A DNA stretch of 54,683 nucleotides from Acidobacteriota bacterium (GTDB lineage Bacteria > Acidobacteriota > Terriglobia > Acidiferrales > UBA7541): NCBI GenBank assembly GCA_003223255.1, contig QHYJ01000031.1:1-54683 (forward strand), read 5' to 3'. Shown piece after piece: positions 31,242 through 39,648 of the stretch (its first letter is position 1; every line of letters starts with the position of its first letter). Both the position numbers and the translations under genes were made by a program. The notes under the pieces were generated by a model. That model did no database searches and was not told where the DNA came from. It worked only from the letters and a program-made list of their open reading frames with translations.

Positions 31242-33347
31242 CTACGGACGGTTGCCGCCCTGATTGCCATGCTCGCCGAAGCTGAAGAGGTCAAACAGGT
31301 CGCCAAGCGCCGGAGAATTCCGCGGAACATATGGATTCCCATCTTCAACAAGAGGATTGGGGAGGTTGTCGCGGCTGCGATTGCTGATCGTTGGCAAATT
31401 CCAGTTGCTCTCGATGAACTTGAGGATGGAAACGTGGTCCGCATATTGATGCGAAATGTGGCCGGGCTTCGTGTAGGGCGAGACCACGAGTAGGGGAATG
31501 CGCGTGCCGTCGCCGAAGAAATCGAGCGGCTGGACGTATCCTGAATCGTAGTAGCCTCCCCCTTCATCCGCAGTCACGAAGATCGCCGTCGAGCGCCACA
31601 GGACGGGGTTGGCTTGCACCGCGTCGACGATTTTCTTAACGCAGCCTTCGTAGAGGTTCCACTTGGAAGAGGCGGGATGGCCATCCACCCAGCCGCTGGG
31701 TTTCACGAAAGAGACCGCTGGCAAAGTTCCGTTGGCAATGTCGCTGTAAAGGTCGAGGGTGTCCTTGATGTGCGCGGTGCGCACCGCGTCGTTGGACATG
31801 ATTTGCGTCTGGTATTGGACGCCATTGCAGATGTTGCAGTATTGATCACTATTCGGGCCAACGATGCCGTAGTTCAACTGATATTTGTCGGTCAAATACC
31901 GGTTCCATTGATCGTTGTAGGATTTCCAGGAAACATGGTTTTCGAGCAGCACGTCGGCGATGCTGCGCTGATTGGTGGGAGGAATTGTGAATGGCGTGTT
32001 GTTTGGATTTGTGTCCGTGTAGGCGTTGCTGCCGTCACCAAAGTAGCCGGGGTTGTAGTTGTTCAGCAGGTAGTAGTGGGCCGGCTCGCAATTCGGTTTG
32101 ATGGGGCGGGGAAGCGAACTCAAGTAGTGCAGGATGGGAGCGACCCCGGGCTGTGACGCGTCGGAGCAGTTGGTATAAGAGCCCCCTCCGTACACGCCGG
32201 TGGACGCGCCGTTATTGCCAAAGCCGCCGTAGCCGTCCTGAGTCCACCAGTTGTTGGTGCCCGGGACGGGATTGGGATTTTCGATTTCATCGACGGGACC
32301 GCCAAGAAACGTCATGGCGTTGTGGGGAGGCACGGCGGCGTTGCCATTTCCGTCGCTAAACCAGATGGCGTCGCCGAAAAACAGCAAGATTTCGTCCAGT
32401 CCCGTGCCGCCCATGCCAGGCTGGTGATAGTTGTCGCTCATGGCGTAGTGGTCCGCGAGGAATTTGGTGTAGGGCGCATCGCCTTGCAGCATGTTGTAGA
32501 AGGCCATCGCCGTCGCGCCTTCGCCGGTCGTTATTTTTCCTGGAGCGTAGTCCGTGCTGAAGTTGGCTGGCTGGGTTGCGCCGTTGACGTTGGCGCCAAC
32601 GGTCACTTCGGTCCACGTGAACAGATCCGCCAGGCACCCGCTCGGATGCAGCGTGGAAATGTGCGACGCGTCACAATCGAATTGCTGCCACATCTGATAA
32701 AAACGATGGACGGGGCTATTGGCGTAGGCGTCATACGGGAACGTGGAAGAATTCGTCAGCTGAAAAGGACCTGGAGGCAGCGTGGAATACGGAGCGGCGC
32801 TGTGCACGCGAGTGATGCGCGTGTCGGGCACCCTGCCGGTCAAACCCGTGCCGCCGGTAAGCAGGAATTGATAATAGTCCTGCGCCAGTCCATCTTCGGA
32901 GGATGTGGCATCGGCCATCGTGCACATGCCGTTGCTGGCGCAGGCATCCGTTGGCCCTCCGTTCAGAGGCGCGGGCAAAGTGGCGTAGAGAGTCTTTTTC
33001 TTTGGGCTCAGTTGGAAAAGGGGACTGTCGGCAGCGTCCGCGGAGAACTGCTGCGCCAGGGAATAATTCGAGCCCGGTGTGCCGTCTTCGTTGATAATGC
33101 CCTTCGAAAGCAGATTATCGACGGTTACGCCAGGCGCCGGTTTGTAAGTGGCGAAGAGATGATCGAACGTGCGGTTTTCGCCAACGACGATAATGACGTG
33201 CTTGATGGGCGTGCGGGCCGGCGGCTCACCTTGGGCCTGAACCGGGCTAACCAAGGGGACGCCCAAGCTGAACTGGAATACGGTCAGGCCAACGAAGCCG
33301 GTGCGAAGACAGCGGAGCGCTTTCGGAATTGCTTGCTTCAGAAACAT
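31242..33347 (-). CDS. Secreted phosphoesterase (phospholipase C / acid phosphatase superfamily, PF04185-type)
   Basis: The protein has 701 residues. ATG 33347 with GAGGAGA upstream begins MFLKQAIPKALRCLRTGFVG, a signal peptide ending near VQAQ. The catalytic start is IKHVIIVVGENRTFDHLFAT (about residues 45-65), where metal ligands and the Thr nucleophile reside. DNYHQPGMGGTGLDEIL (about 310), NPNPVPGTNNWWTQDGYGGF, and the late metal motif FVTADEGGGYYDSGYV (about 590) with PLLVVSPYTKPGHISHQYAD and HVSILKFIESNW follow. This is the order seen in bacterial phospholipase C/acid phosphatase phosphoesterases. Several Cys suggest disulfides. The substrate may be phospholipid or phosphomonoester. Not part of an operon, and convergent with holA. 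Confidence 0.88.
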   Translation of the reverse strand: MFLKQAIPKALRCLRTGFVGLTVFQFSLGVPLVSPVQAQGEPPARTPIKHVIIVVGENRTFDHLFATYKPAPGVTVDNLLSKGIINEDGTPGSNYSLAQQFSADAADSPLFQLSPKKKTLYATLPAPLNGGPTDACASNGMCTMADATSSEDGLAQDYYQFLLTGGTGLTGRVPDTRITRVHSAAPYSTLPPGPFQLTNSSTFPYDAYANSPVHRFYQMWQQFDCDASHISTLHPSGCLADLFTWTEVTVGANVNGATQPANFSTDYAPGKITTGEGATAMAFYNMLQGDAPYTKFLADHYAMSDNYHQPGMGGTGLDEILLFFGDAIWFSDGNGNAAVPPHNAMTFLGGPVDEIENPNPVPGTNNWWTQDGYGGFGNNGASTGVYGGGSYTNCSDASQPGVAPILHYLSSLPRPIKPNCEPAHYYLLNNYNPGYFGDGSNAYTDTNPNNTPFTIPPTNQRSIADVLLENHVSWKSYNDQWNRYLTDKYQLNYGIVGPNSDQYCNICNGVQYQTQIMSNDAVRTAHIKDTLDLYSDIANGTLPAVSFVKPSGWVDGHPASSKWNLYEGCVKKIVDAVQANPVLWRSTAIFVTADEGGGYYDSGYVQPLDFFGDGTRIPLLVVSPYTKPGHISHQYADHVSILKFIESNWNLPTISNRSRDNLPNPLVEDGNPYVPRNSPALGDLFDLFSFGEHGNQGGNRP

Positions 33348-33468
33348 GTCTTCTCCTCTCAAGTAGGTTAGGAATGAGAGCTCGACGAGCGAAGGAGAAG
33401 GTGCGCTTCACGCGTTACACGGAGATTTTTGGAGTGTGAAATCCAGGTAACGTGAGGGAGTGTTGGAT

Positions 33469-34089
33469 TTATGCGCGGTCGGAAAGCGTGATTTGGGAAT
33501 GGCGGACGCGCCGATCGAAGCTTGTGAGCAGAGCGGCGGCTTGGGGCGCGACGACGGCGGCTTCGAGGTCGGCACCGGCGAAGGCGCGGATGGCGGCGAG
33601 GGAGCGCCAGGTGGTCTCGACGAAAATTTCGGCTTCGCTTGCGGCGTGACGCACGGAAACTGTTGCGCCGAGAAAGCCATTGACGCGGCGAAGTTCCGGC
33701 AAGACGGTCTTGGTAAAGTGCTCGAGGTATTTGGGCAATTGCGCTTCGGTGGCGCGGGCAGACCAGTGACGTGCGATCGCGCCGACCGGGACTGTGGATG
33801 TTGCGCGCTGCTCGTGGCCAACGACGACTTTCCAGGGCCGCACTTCCCATCTTCTGACCAGGCCGTTTACGACATAAGGGTCTTTGCGGGCGAAGGCTTC
33901 GACTTTGCTGCTGTCATCGACGTGAAAAATGAGGAGCGCGCGATCCACGGGATCGTCGAAGGCGCCACCGAAGATCAATTCGCCTCGGTCGCGATGCTCT
34001 CGCGCGATGCTCAAATGCTGTTCGCGGAATTCGGCGCGGCGCGCGACGTAGTCGTCCACGGTTTCATAAATCAAGGCATAGTAGTTCAC
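33469..34089 (-). CDS. YciI-domain protein fused to an ABM-like C-terminal domain
   Basis: The protein has 206 residues. Residues 1-95 are a YciI domain: MNYYALIYETVDDYVARRAE, FREQHLSIAREHRDRGELIF, GGAFDDPVDRALLIF and VEAFARKDPYVVNGLV, with the paired His/Asp typical of the family. Residues ~105-200 look like a second ferredoxin-like (ABM/dabb) domain: ARHWSARATEAQLPKYLEHF, LPELRRVNGFLGATVSVRHA and IFVETTWRSLAAIRAFAGAD. The combination suggests a small-molecule-binding or cofactor-free oxygenase-like protein. No substrate is known. Translation starts at GTG 34089, with an AGAGGT ribosome-binding site lying in the truncated toxin gene, whose stop is only 3 nt upstream. The order antitoxin-toxin-YciI probably reflects a deletion that removed the toxin's end. 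Confidence 0.7.
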   Translation of the reverse strand: MNYYALIYETVDDYVARRAEFREQHLSIAREHRDRGELIFGGAFDDPVDRALLIFHVDDSSKVEAFARKDPYVVNGLVRRWEVRPWKVVVGHEQRATSTVPVGAIARHWSARATEAQLPKYLEHFTKTVLPELRRVNGFLGATVSVRHAASEAEIFVETTWRSLAAIRAFAGADLEAAVVAPQAAALLTSFDRRVRHSQITLSDRA

Positions 34090-34092
34090 AAC

Positions 34093-34284
34093 TTACCTCT
34101 TTCTGATCTGAGGACGATTGCGAACGGGCGTTCCGATCCGTGGGAAGTCTTTCAAGATTTCGATAGGGTCGAGCGGTGGGGCGCCAAACGATTTTGCAGC
34201 GGCCTCGTTGTCAATCCGGATAGGGTTGAGGATGTGTTCCAGGGCTGTCAACGCATCTTCGGTGAAGGCGATTTTGTGAACCAC
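34093..34284 (-). pseudogene. ParE/RelE-type toxin, truncated after 63 residues
   Basis: GTG 34284 begins MVHKIAFTEDALTALEHILN, then PIRIDNEAAAKSFGAPPLDP and IEILKDFPRIGTPVRNRPQI. This is the N-terminal two thirds of a ParE-type toxin (xxIxFTxxAxxDLExIxxYI...N..AA..F...L...I..L..FPxxGxPV). Full-length relatives run to about 95 residues and end with two beta strands (such as LLHTPYLVYYRI). Here the frame stops at RKR, 34093-34095. The missing strands carry the part needed for folding and toxicity. The upstream antitoxin also has a premature stop. Confidence 0.7.
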
Positions 34285-34427
34285 GTTTTCATTCGTTAGC
34301 GGACTTTTTCCAAAGGCACGACGCGGCTTTCATCGGCGGATTTCACGGCACGATCGATAGCGGCCAAGGTTTCGTCGTCGGGAATAGAAACCGGGTCATC
34401 CAAATCGACTTTTTTCGGCTTTCCCAT
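34248..34427 (-). pseudogene. Antitoxin partner with an in-frame TAA
   Basis: ATG 34427 encodes MGKPKKVDLDDPVSIPDDET, LAAIDRAVKSADESRVVPLE and KVR, then TAA at 34298-34296. In the same frame the reading continues RMKTWFTKSPSPKMR to TGA (34250-34248). The post-stop segment looks like a natural continuation of such antitoxins (..VPLEEVRxRMKxWxTKS..). A nonsense change is therefore more likely than a coincidental tail. The upstream part resembles short ParD-like antitoxins (DDETLAAID...SADESRxVPLEEVR). The toxin GTG at 34284 lies inside this frame, so both decayed partners overlap. Confidence 0.6.
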
Positions 34428-34511
34428 GATTTGATGCTAACTCGCTTGGGCATCAGAAACAACGACAACGAGGCCCAACGAGGCCCCGGCGCGCGCAAGG
34501 CGATAACGCGA

Positions 34512-34816
34512 CTACTTTGCGGCCTTGGCTTTGACGGTGTTGTAGGCAAGCGTCAGGCGCGACTTGTAGCGGTTGCCGGTGTTTTCGTGCAACACGCCTT
34601 TGTTAATGGCCTGGTCAATGGCAGACATGGTGGGATGCAGGAGATTGCCCGCGGCGGTGGGGTCGCCGGCGGTGAGCGCCGTGCGCAGACGGCGCATCAT
34701 AGTGCGCACGCGGGTGCGGTTCACGCGGTTGACTTCGGCCCGTTGACGAGCTTGCGCCGCGCGCTTCAAAACCGACTTTTTCTTCTTCTTGACTTTGGTA
34801 GGCTGTCCCTGGCCAT
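34512..34816 (-). CDS. rpsT: 30S ribosomal protein S20 (one-base loss after the start codon)
   Basis: An S20 of about 101 residues if the frame is repaired. From TTG 34769 the frame gives KRAAQARQRAEVNRVNRTRV, RTMMRRLRTALTAGDPTAAG and HENTGNRYKSRLTLAY, the S20 helical-bundle signature. Upstream in the same frame are QPTKVKKKKKSVL, the normal basic N-terminus, but no ATG. The ATG at 34816 follows a good GGAG site. One base lost in the CC run at 34811-34813 separates it from the rest, and restoring CCC gives MAQGQPTKVKKKKKSVLKRA. S20 is a core ribosomal protein, so this looks like a consensus error in the DNA sequence. Alternatively translation begins at TTG 34769 and yields 85 residues. Confidence 0.85.
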
Positions 34817-34909
34817 CTATCGCTCCTTTGGCATGTGGTTCAAATTTCTAAACGTTAAACGAGGCTTGGGGCTTTGTCAAACGAGGTCAAATGTCCACCG
34901 GGAACGCCG

Positions 34910-36457
34910 ATGCCACAGCAACCTCTTAGGCCTGCCGTCACCGTGAGCGGCTCGGGAGCAACACGCCCGAAGCAGCCGAACAAGCACGACGAGTTGCGGT
35001 TGCTCATCAATTCGCGGCACCCGATCATCACGGTGGAGACGCCGGAAGAGGAGCGACTCGAGGCATTGCTGATGGAAGCAGCGACGGAGTTGGGCGTGCC
35101 GCTATATGAATGGAGTGTCACCACCGGATTGGCGAAGGCGCACGGAGCGCCACTCTACCACACGGACAGCCCGGAGCAGGCGGTTGCCAATATTGCACTG
35201 ATTCAGGGTGACGGGATTTTTTTCCTGAAGGATTTTGCACGCTACTGCGAGAATGACAAAATCTGCCGACGGCTGCGGGACTTGGCGGAGAAGTTTCGCA
35301 CGGTACGGCGTTCGATTGTGCTGACGGCAGCGAAAATGGAGCTGCCCGCGGACTTGGAAGGCGAGGCCATGCCCTTCCAGCTGGGATTGCCGGAGGCAGA
35401 GGATTTGCTGCCCGGAGTGAAGCAGGTGCTGGCGGAGCTGAATCGCGAGCAGCGCATTGCGATTGCGCTGGATGCCCCGGCGCTGACGCAATTGGCGCAG
35501 AATTTGGCGGGTTTGCCGGAAGAAGAAGCGCTGCGAGCGCTGCGCAAGAGCGTGCTCGCGCGAGGCAAAGCTGACGCGGGACTGCTCGATGCGGTGCTGG
35601 AAACGAAACGCGAAGCGCTGAAGACCGAAGGTTTGATCGAGACGGTGCGGCGGGACGCTTCGTTTTTGGACGTGGCGGGATTGCGGCATCTTCGCGATTG
35701 GATTGCAAAGAGAAAGAACGCGCTGACTCCGGAAGGACGGCGGTTCGGGCTGGTGCCGCCGAAAGGCGTACTTATTATGGGCGTGCAGGGTTGCGGAAAG
35801 AGTCTGGCAGCGCGCGCGGTGGCGGGGGAGTGGGGATTCGAATTGGCGCGGCTGGATGCGGGCGCGCTCTATGACAAATATGTGGGGGAGAGCGAGCGGC
35901 GGCTGCACAAAGCCTTGGAATTGTCGCAGAAATTGGCGCCGCTGGTGTTATGGATCGATGAAATTGAGAAGGCCTTTGCATCGGCGGGATCGAGCGGAGA
36001 CGCGGACGCGGGTTTGTCGCAGCGGCTGCTGGCTACGCTGCTGACGTGGATGCAGGAGCGCGAAAGCGGCGTATTCCTGGCAGCGACGTCGAATAATATT
36101 ACCGTGTTGCCGCCGGAGATGCTGCGCAAAGGGCGGTTTGACGAAATTTTCTTCGTGGATTTGCCGAATGCCGAAGTGCGCGCGGCGTTGTTTGGGCTGC
36201 ACTTGAAAAAGCGCGGACGGGACGCGGCGGGATTCGAGCTGGCAAAATTGGCGGGCGCAAGCGAAGGGTTTTCCGGCGCGGAAATCGAGCAGGTGATCGT
36301 GGCGGGTTTGTACACGGCGTTTAATGCGAAACAGCAATTGAACACAGAAATTCTGCTGGCAGAGATTCAAGGCACGCAGCCGCTCAGCGTGACGCGCGCC
36401 GAAGAAGTGCAATCGATCCGCGAGTGGGCCAAGACGAGGGCCGTACCCGCGGATTAG
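34910..36457 (+). CDS. AAA ATPase (Ycf46-like)
   Basis: The protein has about 515 residues. The N-terminal domain (about 30-230) has LRLLINSRHPIITVETPEEE, the usual Ycf46 opening, then DGIFFLKDFARYC and LGLPEAEDLLPGVKQVL. The AAA module has Walker A GVQGCGKSLAARAVAGEWGF (about 295), Walker B APLVLWIDEIEKAFA (about 345), sensor 1 AATSNNI, the arginine finger region MLRKGRFDEIFFVDLP, and sensor 2 SGAEIEQVI. ATG 34910 is the first ATG. A TTG at 34874 adds twelve residues. Function in bacteria is not settled. The chloroplast-named Ycf46 family is an uncharacterised AAA clade. It starts about 90 nt from the divergent rpsT. Confidence 0.88.
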   Translation: MPQQPLRPAVTVSGSGATRPKQPNKHDELRLLINSRHPIITVETPEEERLEALLMEAATELGVPLYEWSVTTGLAKAHGAPLYHTDSPEQAVANIALIQGDGIFFLKDFARYCENDKICRRLRDLAEKFRTVRRSIVLTAAKMELPADLEGEAMPFQLGLPEAEDLLPGVKQVLAELNREQRIAIALDAPALTQLAQNLAGLPEEEALRALRKSVLARGKADAGLLDAVLETKREALKTEGLIETVRRDASFLDVAGLRHLRDWIAKRKNALTPEGRRFGLVPPKGVLIMGVQGCGKSLAARAVAGEWGFELARLDAGALYDKYVGESERRLHKALELSQKLAPLVLWIDEIEKAFASAGSSGDADAGLSQRLLATLLTWMQERESGVFLAATSNNITVLPPEMLRKGRFDEIFFVDLPNAEVRAALFGLHLKKRGRDAAGFELAKLAGASEGFSGAEIEQVIVAGLYTAFNAKQQLNTEILLAEIQGTQPLSVTRAEEVQSIREWAKTRAVPAD

Positions 36458-36491
36458 ATTCGGAGCTATCGCGGGTTGGGCCAACCAGTAC

Positions 36492-36659
36492 ATGGAGGCC
36501 CTTGAACGACGGGAAATGGTCAAGTTCCGGCCGCGTGGGAACAGCATGAGCGGAAAGATTGAGAGCGGCCAGTCAGTGACAGTAACACCTGTTGGAAGTC
36601 ACCTGCGGAAGATTGGAGATATGGTCCTTTGTCTTGACCGCAGCGGAGGGCTGCGTTAG
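36492..36659 (+). pseudogene. Truncated S24/S26-type (LexA-like) peptidase-domain protein
   Basis: A short frame of 55 residues: MEALERREMVKFRPRGNSMS, GKIESGQSVTVTPVGSHLRK, IGDMVLCLDRSGGLR, then TAG at 36657. The segment VKFRPRGNSMSGKIESGQSV is the Ser-containing loop of a stand-alone S24-like protein family (typical 'RGNSMxGxIxSGQxVTVxPV...GDIVLCKVKGxxYLHL...'). The normal protein continues for 40-60 residues with a catalytic Lys-like 'KVKG' and a strand pair. Here the frame departs after VLC. The ATG at 36492 has only a weak ribosome-binding site. Probably a 3'-truncated gene. It lies between the AAA ATPase and phoH on the same strand. Confidence 0.5.
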
Positions 36660-36762
36660 GGTGTAAAGAGTTTCTCCTAGGTTGGGCGCCAAGCGCCAAT
36701 GTGCAGCGAGGAGGAATCCTATCGGCAAGCCGGTTCCGGTAACCCGAGAACCTTCCAACTGG

Positions 36763-37782
36763 ATGCGACGTACCGTTCACATTTCCGGACAAATTGAACC
36801 CTTCTTTGGCACGCTGGATGAAAACGTGCGCCTGCTCGAAGATTCGCTGCGCGTGCGGACGCATTTGCACGACACGCGGCTGACCATCGAAGCCGAGCAG
36901 GACAACGTAGACCGCGCGGTGACGATCGTCGAAGAATACAACCACTTGACCCGGCACGGGCGCAGGCTTTCGTCGTCGGAAGTGAAATCGCTGATGCGCG
37001 TGGCGACCGAAGAGCCGCACGAATCGCCGCGTAGCATGTTCGAGCACAGCCGCGCGCGATCGTTTGGCAAGAAGCAGGTTACGCCGAAGGGCGCGAATCA
37101 GCGACACTACATGGAAGAGATCGAGAAGCACGACATGGTGTTCGCCACGGGTCCCGGTGGCACCGGAAAAACGTATCTCGCGGTCGCTATGGCGGTCAGT
37201 GCGCTGCTGACCAAGCAGGTGAACCGCATCATCCTGGCGCGGCCGGCGGTGGAAGCGGGCGAGCGGCTGGGGTTCCTGCCGGGAACGCTCCAACAGAAGA
37301 TCGACCCGTATATGCGGCCGCTCTACGATGCGCTGTACGACATGCTGGACGCGGACAAACTGGAGCGTTTCCTGGAAAAGGGCATCATCGAAGTGGCGCC
37401 GCTGGCTTTCATGCGTGGGCGCACGCTGAACGATTCGTTCGTGATTCTGGATGAAGCGCAGAACACCACCAGCGAGCAGATGAAAATGTTTTTGACGCGG
37501 CTGGGCTTCAATTCGAAAGCGGTGGTCACCGGAGACGTGACGCAAATCGACCTGCCGCAAGGGAAGAAGAGCGGCTTGATTGAAGCGCTGGAAGTTTGCA
37601 GCAAGATCGAGGGCATCGGCGTGGTGCAGTTTGGGGAGAGAGACGTGGTGCGCCACAACCTGGTGCAGCAGATTATTCGTGCCTATGAAGATTATGAAAC
37701 GGCGCATCCGCAGCGAGGCGCGAACGGAAAGGCGTCGAAAGAGTCCGGGAAAGAACCCGAGCAAGAAATCCAGCAAGGATGA
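36763..37782 (+). CDS. phoH: PhoH-family ATPase
   Basis: The protein has 339 residues. The N-terminal KH-like domain (about 1-85) is followed by the PhoH ATPase: KGANQRHYMEEIEKHDMVFA (about 118), Walker A TGPGGTGKTYLAVAMAVSAL, ILARPAVEAGERLGFLPGTL (about 170), and Walker B DSFVILDEAQNTTSEQMKMF (about 235). VTGDVTQIDLPQGKKSGLIE (about 255) and a final FGERDVVRHNLVQQIIRAYE close the fold. It is an RNA-linked P-loop ATPase that often sits in an operon with ybeY. ybeY overlaps its stop by 4 nt here (ATGA at 37779-37782). Start at ATG 36763, no strong ribosome-binding site. An upstream TTG at 36682 would extend into non-conserved sequence. Confidence 0.94.
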   Translation: MRRTVHISGQIEPFFGTLDENVRLLEDSLRVRTHLHDTRLTIEAEQDNVDRAVTIVEEYNHLTRHGRRLSSSEVKSLMRVATEEPHESPRSMFEHSRARSFGKKQVTPKGANQRHYMEEIEKHDMVFATGPGGTGKTYLAVAMAVSALLTKQVNRIILARPAVEAGERLGFLPGTLQQKIDPYMRPLYDALYDMLDADKLERFLEKGIIEVAPLAFMRGRTLNDSFVILDEAQNTTSEQMKMFLTRLGFNSKAVVTGDVTQIDLPQGKKSGLIEALEVCSKIEGIGVVQFGERDVVRHNLVQQIIRAYEDYETAHPQRGANGKASKESGKEPEQEIQQG

Positions 37783-38243
37783 TTCTGAACCAGCAGCATG
37801 AAGTGCGCGTGGCGCGGCGCTCGCTAGAATCGTTCTTGCGCCGAGTAAAAAGGGAACTCGGCCTGCAACAATCGGACGTGACAGTCTGCCTGGTGAGCGA
37901 TGCGGCCATGGCGCGATTGAACCAGAAATTCCGCAAGAAAAAGGGGCCGACCGACGTGCTGTCGTTTCCAGTCGTCGCGCGGGGAAAGACCAGGCGATTA
38001 CCGCGCAGATCGCACACCGGCGGGACGAATTCCGGGCAGTATGAATATCTGGGAGATATCGCTATTTCGCCGGCGGCGGCGCGGTGTTACGCGAAAAAGC
38101 AGAACCGTCCTATTGCCGGTGAGCTTCGCGTGCTAATTTTGCACGGCCTTTTGCATTTGCTGGGCTACGACCATGAAACTGACCACGGCGAAATGGATAA
38201 GATTGAGCACCAGCTGCGCAGGCATTTCGGATTGACGCGATGA
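37779..38243 (+). CDS. ybeY: Endoribonuclease YbeY
   Basis: The protein has 154 residues. It is a single-strand endoribonuclease of 16S rRNA 3'-end maturation and ribosome quality control. The signature H-x3-H-x5-H appears in ILHGLLHLLGYDHETDHGEM (about residues 118-137) and supplies the zinc ligands. Before it are MARLNQKFRKKKGPTDVLSF (about 45), PVVARGK and YLGDIAISPAAA (about 90). Residues ~70-85 (RLPRRSHTGGTNSGQYE) form a slightly longer loop than usual. It starts 4 nt inside phoH, and its stop overlaps the CorC-like gene start (ATGA at 38240-38243), making a tight phoH-ybeY-corC-like unit common in bacteria. Confidence 0.95.
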   Translation: MILNQQHEVRVARRSLESFLRRVKRELGLQQSDVTVCLVSDAAMARLNQKFRKKKGPTDVLSFPVVARGKTRRLPRRSHTGGTNSGQYEYLGDIAISPAAARCYAKKQNRPIAGELRVLILHGLLHLLGYDHETDHGEMDKIEHQLRRHFGLTR

Positions 38244-39580
38244 ATCCAATTCGGTTCTGTGTGCTAACGGTCATGCAAGGGGGCCTAGCTATTGTCTTTT
38301 CTTACTGGCTCTACGTGCTGAGTGTCGTTCTGGTGGGCCTTACGTTGCCCATTTTTTCCTACGTGACGCTGATTTACCGCGAATTGGGGCGCATGACCAC
38401 AGGACGCGTTCACGAACATCTGGACATTTTCGAAGCGGAAATCGAGCCGAAGCTGAAAATTAACCGGCGCAGCGCCGGCCGCACGTTTCGCATTCTTGGA
38501 CATTTTTGGCTGGCATTTCTGGTGCTGGAGACGACGCGCGGCGTGGTGTACTTTGTGTCAGGGACGTGGGAATCGCTGATTGAGTTTTGCGTGTTTGTCA
38601 TTCTTGAAGTGGTCCTGGCGATGCACTTCATTCCAGACATGCTGCTTTATCGCACCACGGGACGCTGGCTGCTTCCGCTTCTGCCGCTGATTCGAGGCTG
38701 CATGTGGCTGGTTTGGCCGGTGCGCGTATTCCTCGAAGGGGCGGAGTCGCTGGCGCGAATCTCCGAACAGGAAGCGGAGAAAACGGAAGAGCGGCGCACG
38801 GAGGAGGGAATTGAGGCGCTCGTGGAGGCGGCGGAAGAAGAAGGCATCATCGAGCCGGAACAAGCGGACTTGATCGAGCAGGTAGTGGAATTCAGTGACA
38901 AGCGCGTGCGCGAAGTGATGACGCCGCGGCCGGACATCGTGGCGATTTCGGCGGAGGCTACGCTCGAGGAGTTGCACGCGAAGGTCGTGGAAACCAAATT
39001 TAGCAAGATTCCGGTCTATGAGAAATCTCTGGATGATATTTTTGGCGTGGTTTTTGCGCAAGCCCTTTTACAAATTGCGGATGCGGATTTGCCCAAACGA
39101 AGAGTGCGAGAACTGGTGAGACCCGTGTTGTTCATGCCCGAGACGAAAATTGGGTCGGACCTGTTGCGCGAAATGCGGCAGAAGGGGCACGCGCTGGCGG
39201 TGATCATCGATGAGCATGGCACCGTGGCGGGCATCGCTACGGTTGAAGATCTGGTGGAAGAGATCGTGGGAGAGAGCGGCAACAACGGGAAGCCGCTCGC
39301 GCCAGACGTGGTGCGTGAACCGGACGGCGGATTGGTCATGCGCGGAAGCATGGCGATTGATGCGGTGGAAGAATTGTTGGGCGTACATTTTGGTGAGCAA
39401 GCGGACGAAACGGTGACCACGCTGGCAGGCCTTCTTAGTCATGTGTCGGGCAAAGTCCCGGCATCCGGAGACAAAATCGATATGGAAGGGCACCGGTTCG
39501 AAGTGGTTGAGGCAAACCAGAGAAAAGTATTGCGCGTGCGAATCCGCAAGCAGATGAGAGCGGTTCCCACAAAGAAGTAG
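38240..39580 (+). CDS. CNNM/CorC-like membrane protein with CBS pair (hemolysin-family)
   Basis: The protein has 446 residues. The N-terminal half has hydrophobic segments (about 12-45, 95-155), e.g. IVFSYWLYVLSVVLVGLTLP and FLVLETTRGVVYF. The CBS pair follows: GIIEPEQADLIEQVVEFSDK, REVMTPRPDIVAIS, SKIPVYEKSLDDIFGVVFA, VRELVRPVLFMPETKI and HALAVIIDEHGTVAGIATVE with DLVEEIVGE. The C-terminal transporter-associated domain (CorC_HlyC) has VREPDGGLVMRGSMAIDAVE and TLAGLLSHVSGKVPASGDKI. The order phoH-ybeY-corC-like is the usual genomic context. Proposed roles are Mg/Co efflux or membrane homeostasis. The 'hemolysin' label is historical. Confidence 0.88.
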   Translation: MNPIRFCVLTVMQGGLAIVFSYWLYVLSVVLVGLTLPIFSYVTLIYRELGRMTTGRVHEHLDIFEAEIEPKLKINRRSAGRTFRILGHFWLAFLVLETTRGVVYFVSGTWESLIEFCVFVILEVVLAMHFIPDMLLYRTTGRWLLPLLPLIRGCMWLVWPVRVFLEGAESLARISEQEAEKTEERRTEEGIEALVEAAEEEGIIEPEQADLIEQVVEFSDKRVREVMTPRPDIVAISAEATLEELHAKVVETKFSKIPVYEKSLDDIFGVVFAQALLQIADADLPKRRVRELVRPVLFMPETKIGSDLLREMRQKGHALAVIIDEHGTVAGIATVEDLVEEIVGESGNNGKPLAPDVVREPDGGLVMRGSMAIDAVEELLGVHFGEQADETVTTLAGLLSHVSGKVPASGDKIDMEGHRFEVVEANQRKVLRVRIRKQMRAVPTKK

Positions 39581-39648
39581 GCTTGGCAGAGCGGGTGGGT
39601 TCAAGGGCCACGACGCAAGCAAATCCATCTCCGTGTGGAGGGCCAGAG

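Noticed and set aside
32322-33371. 349-codon plus-strand frame opposite the phosphoesterase
   Set aside because: A shadow of the phosphoesterase gene, without motif or ribosome-binding site.
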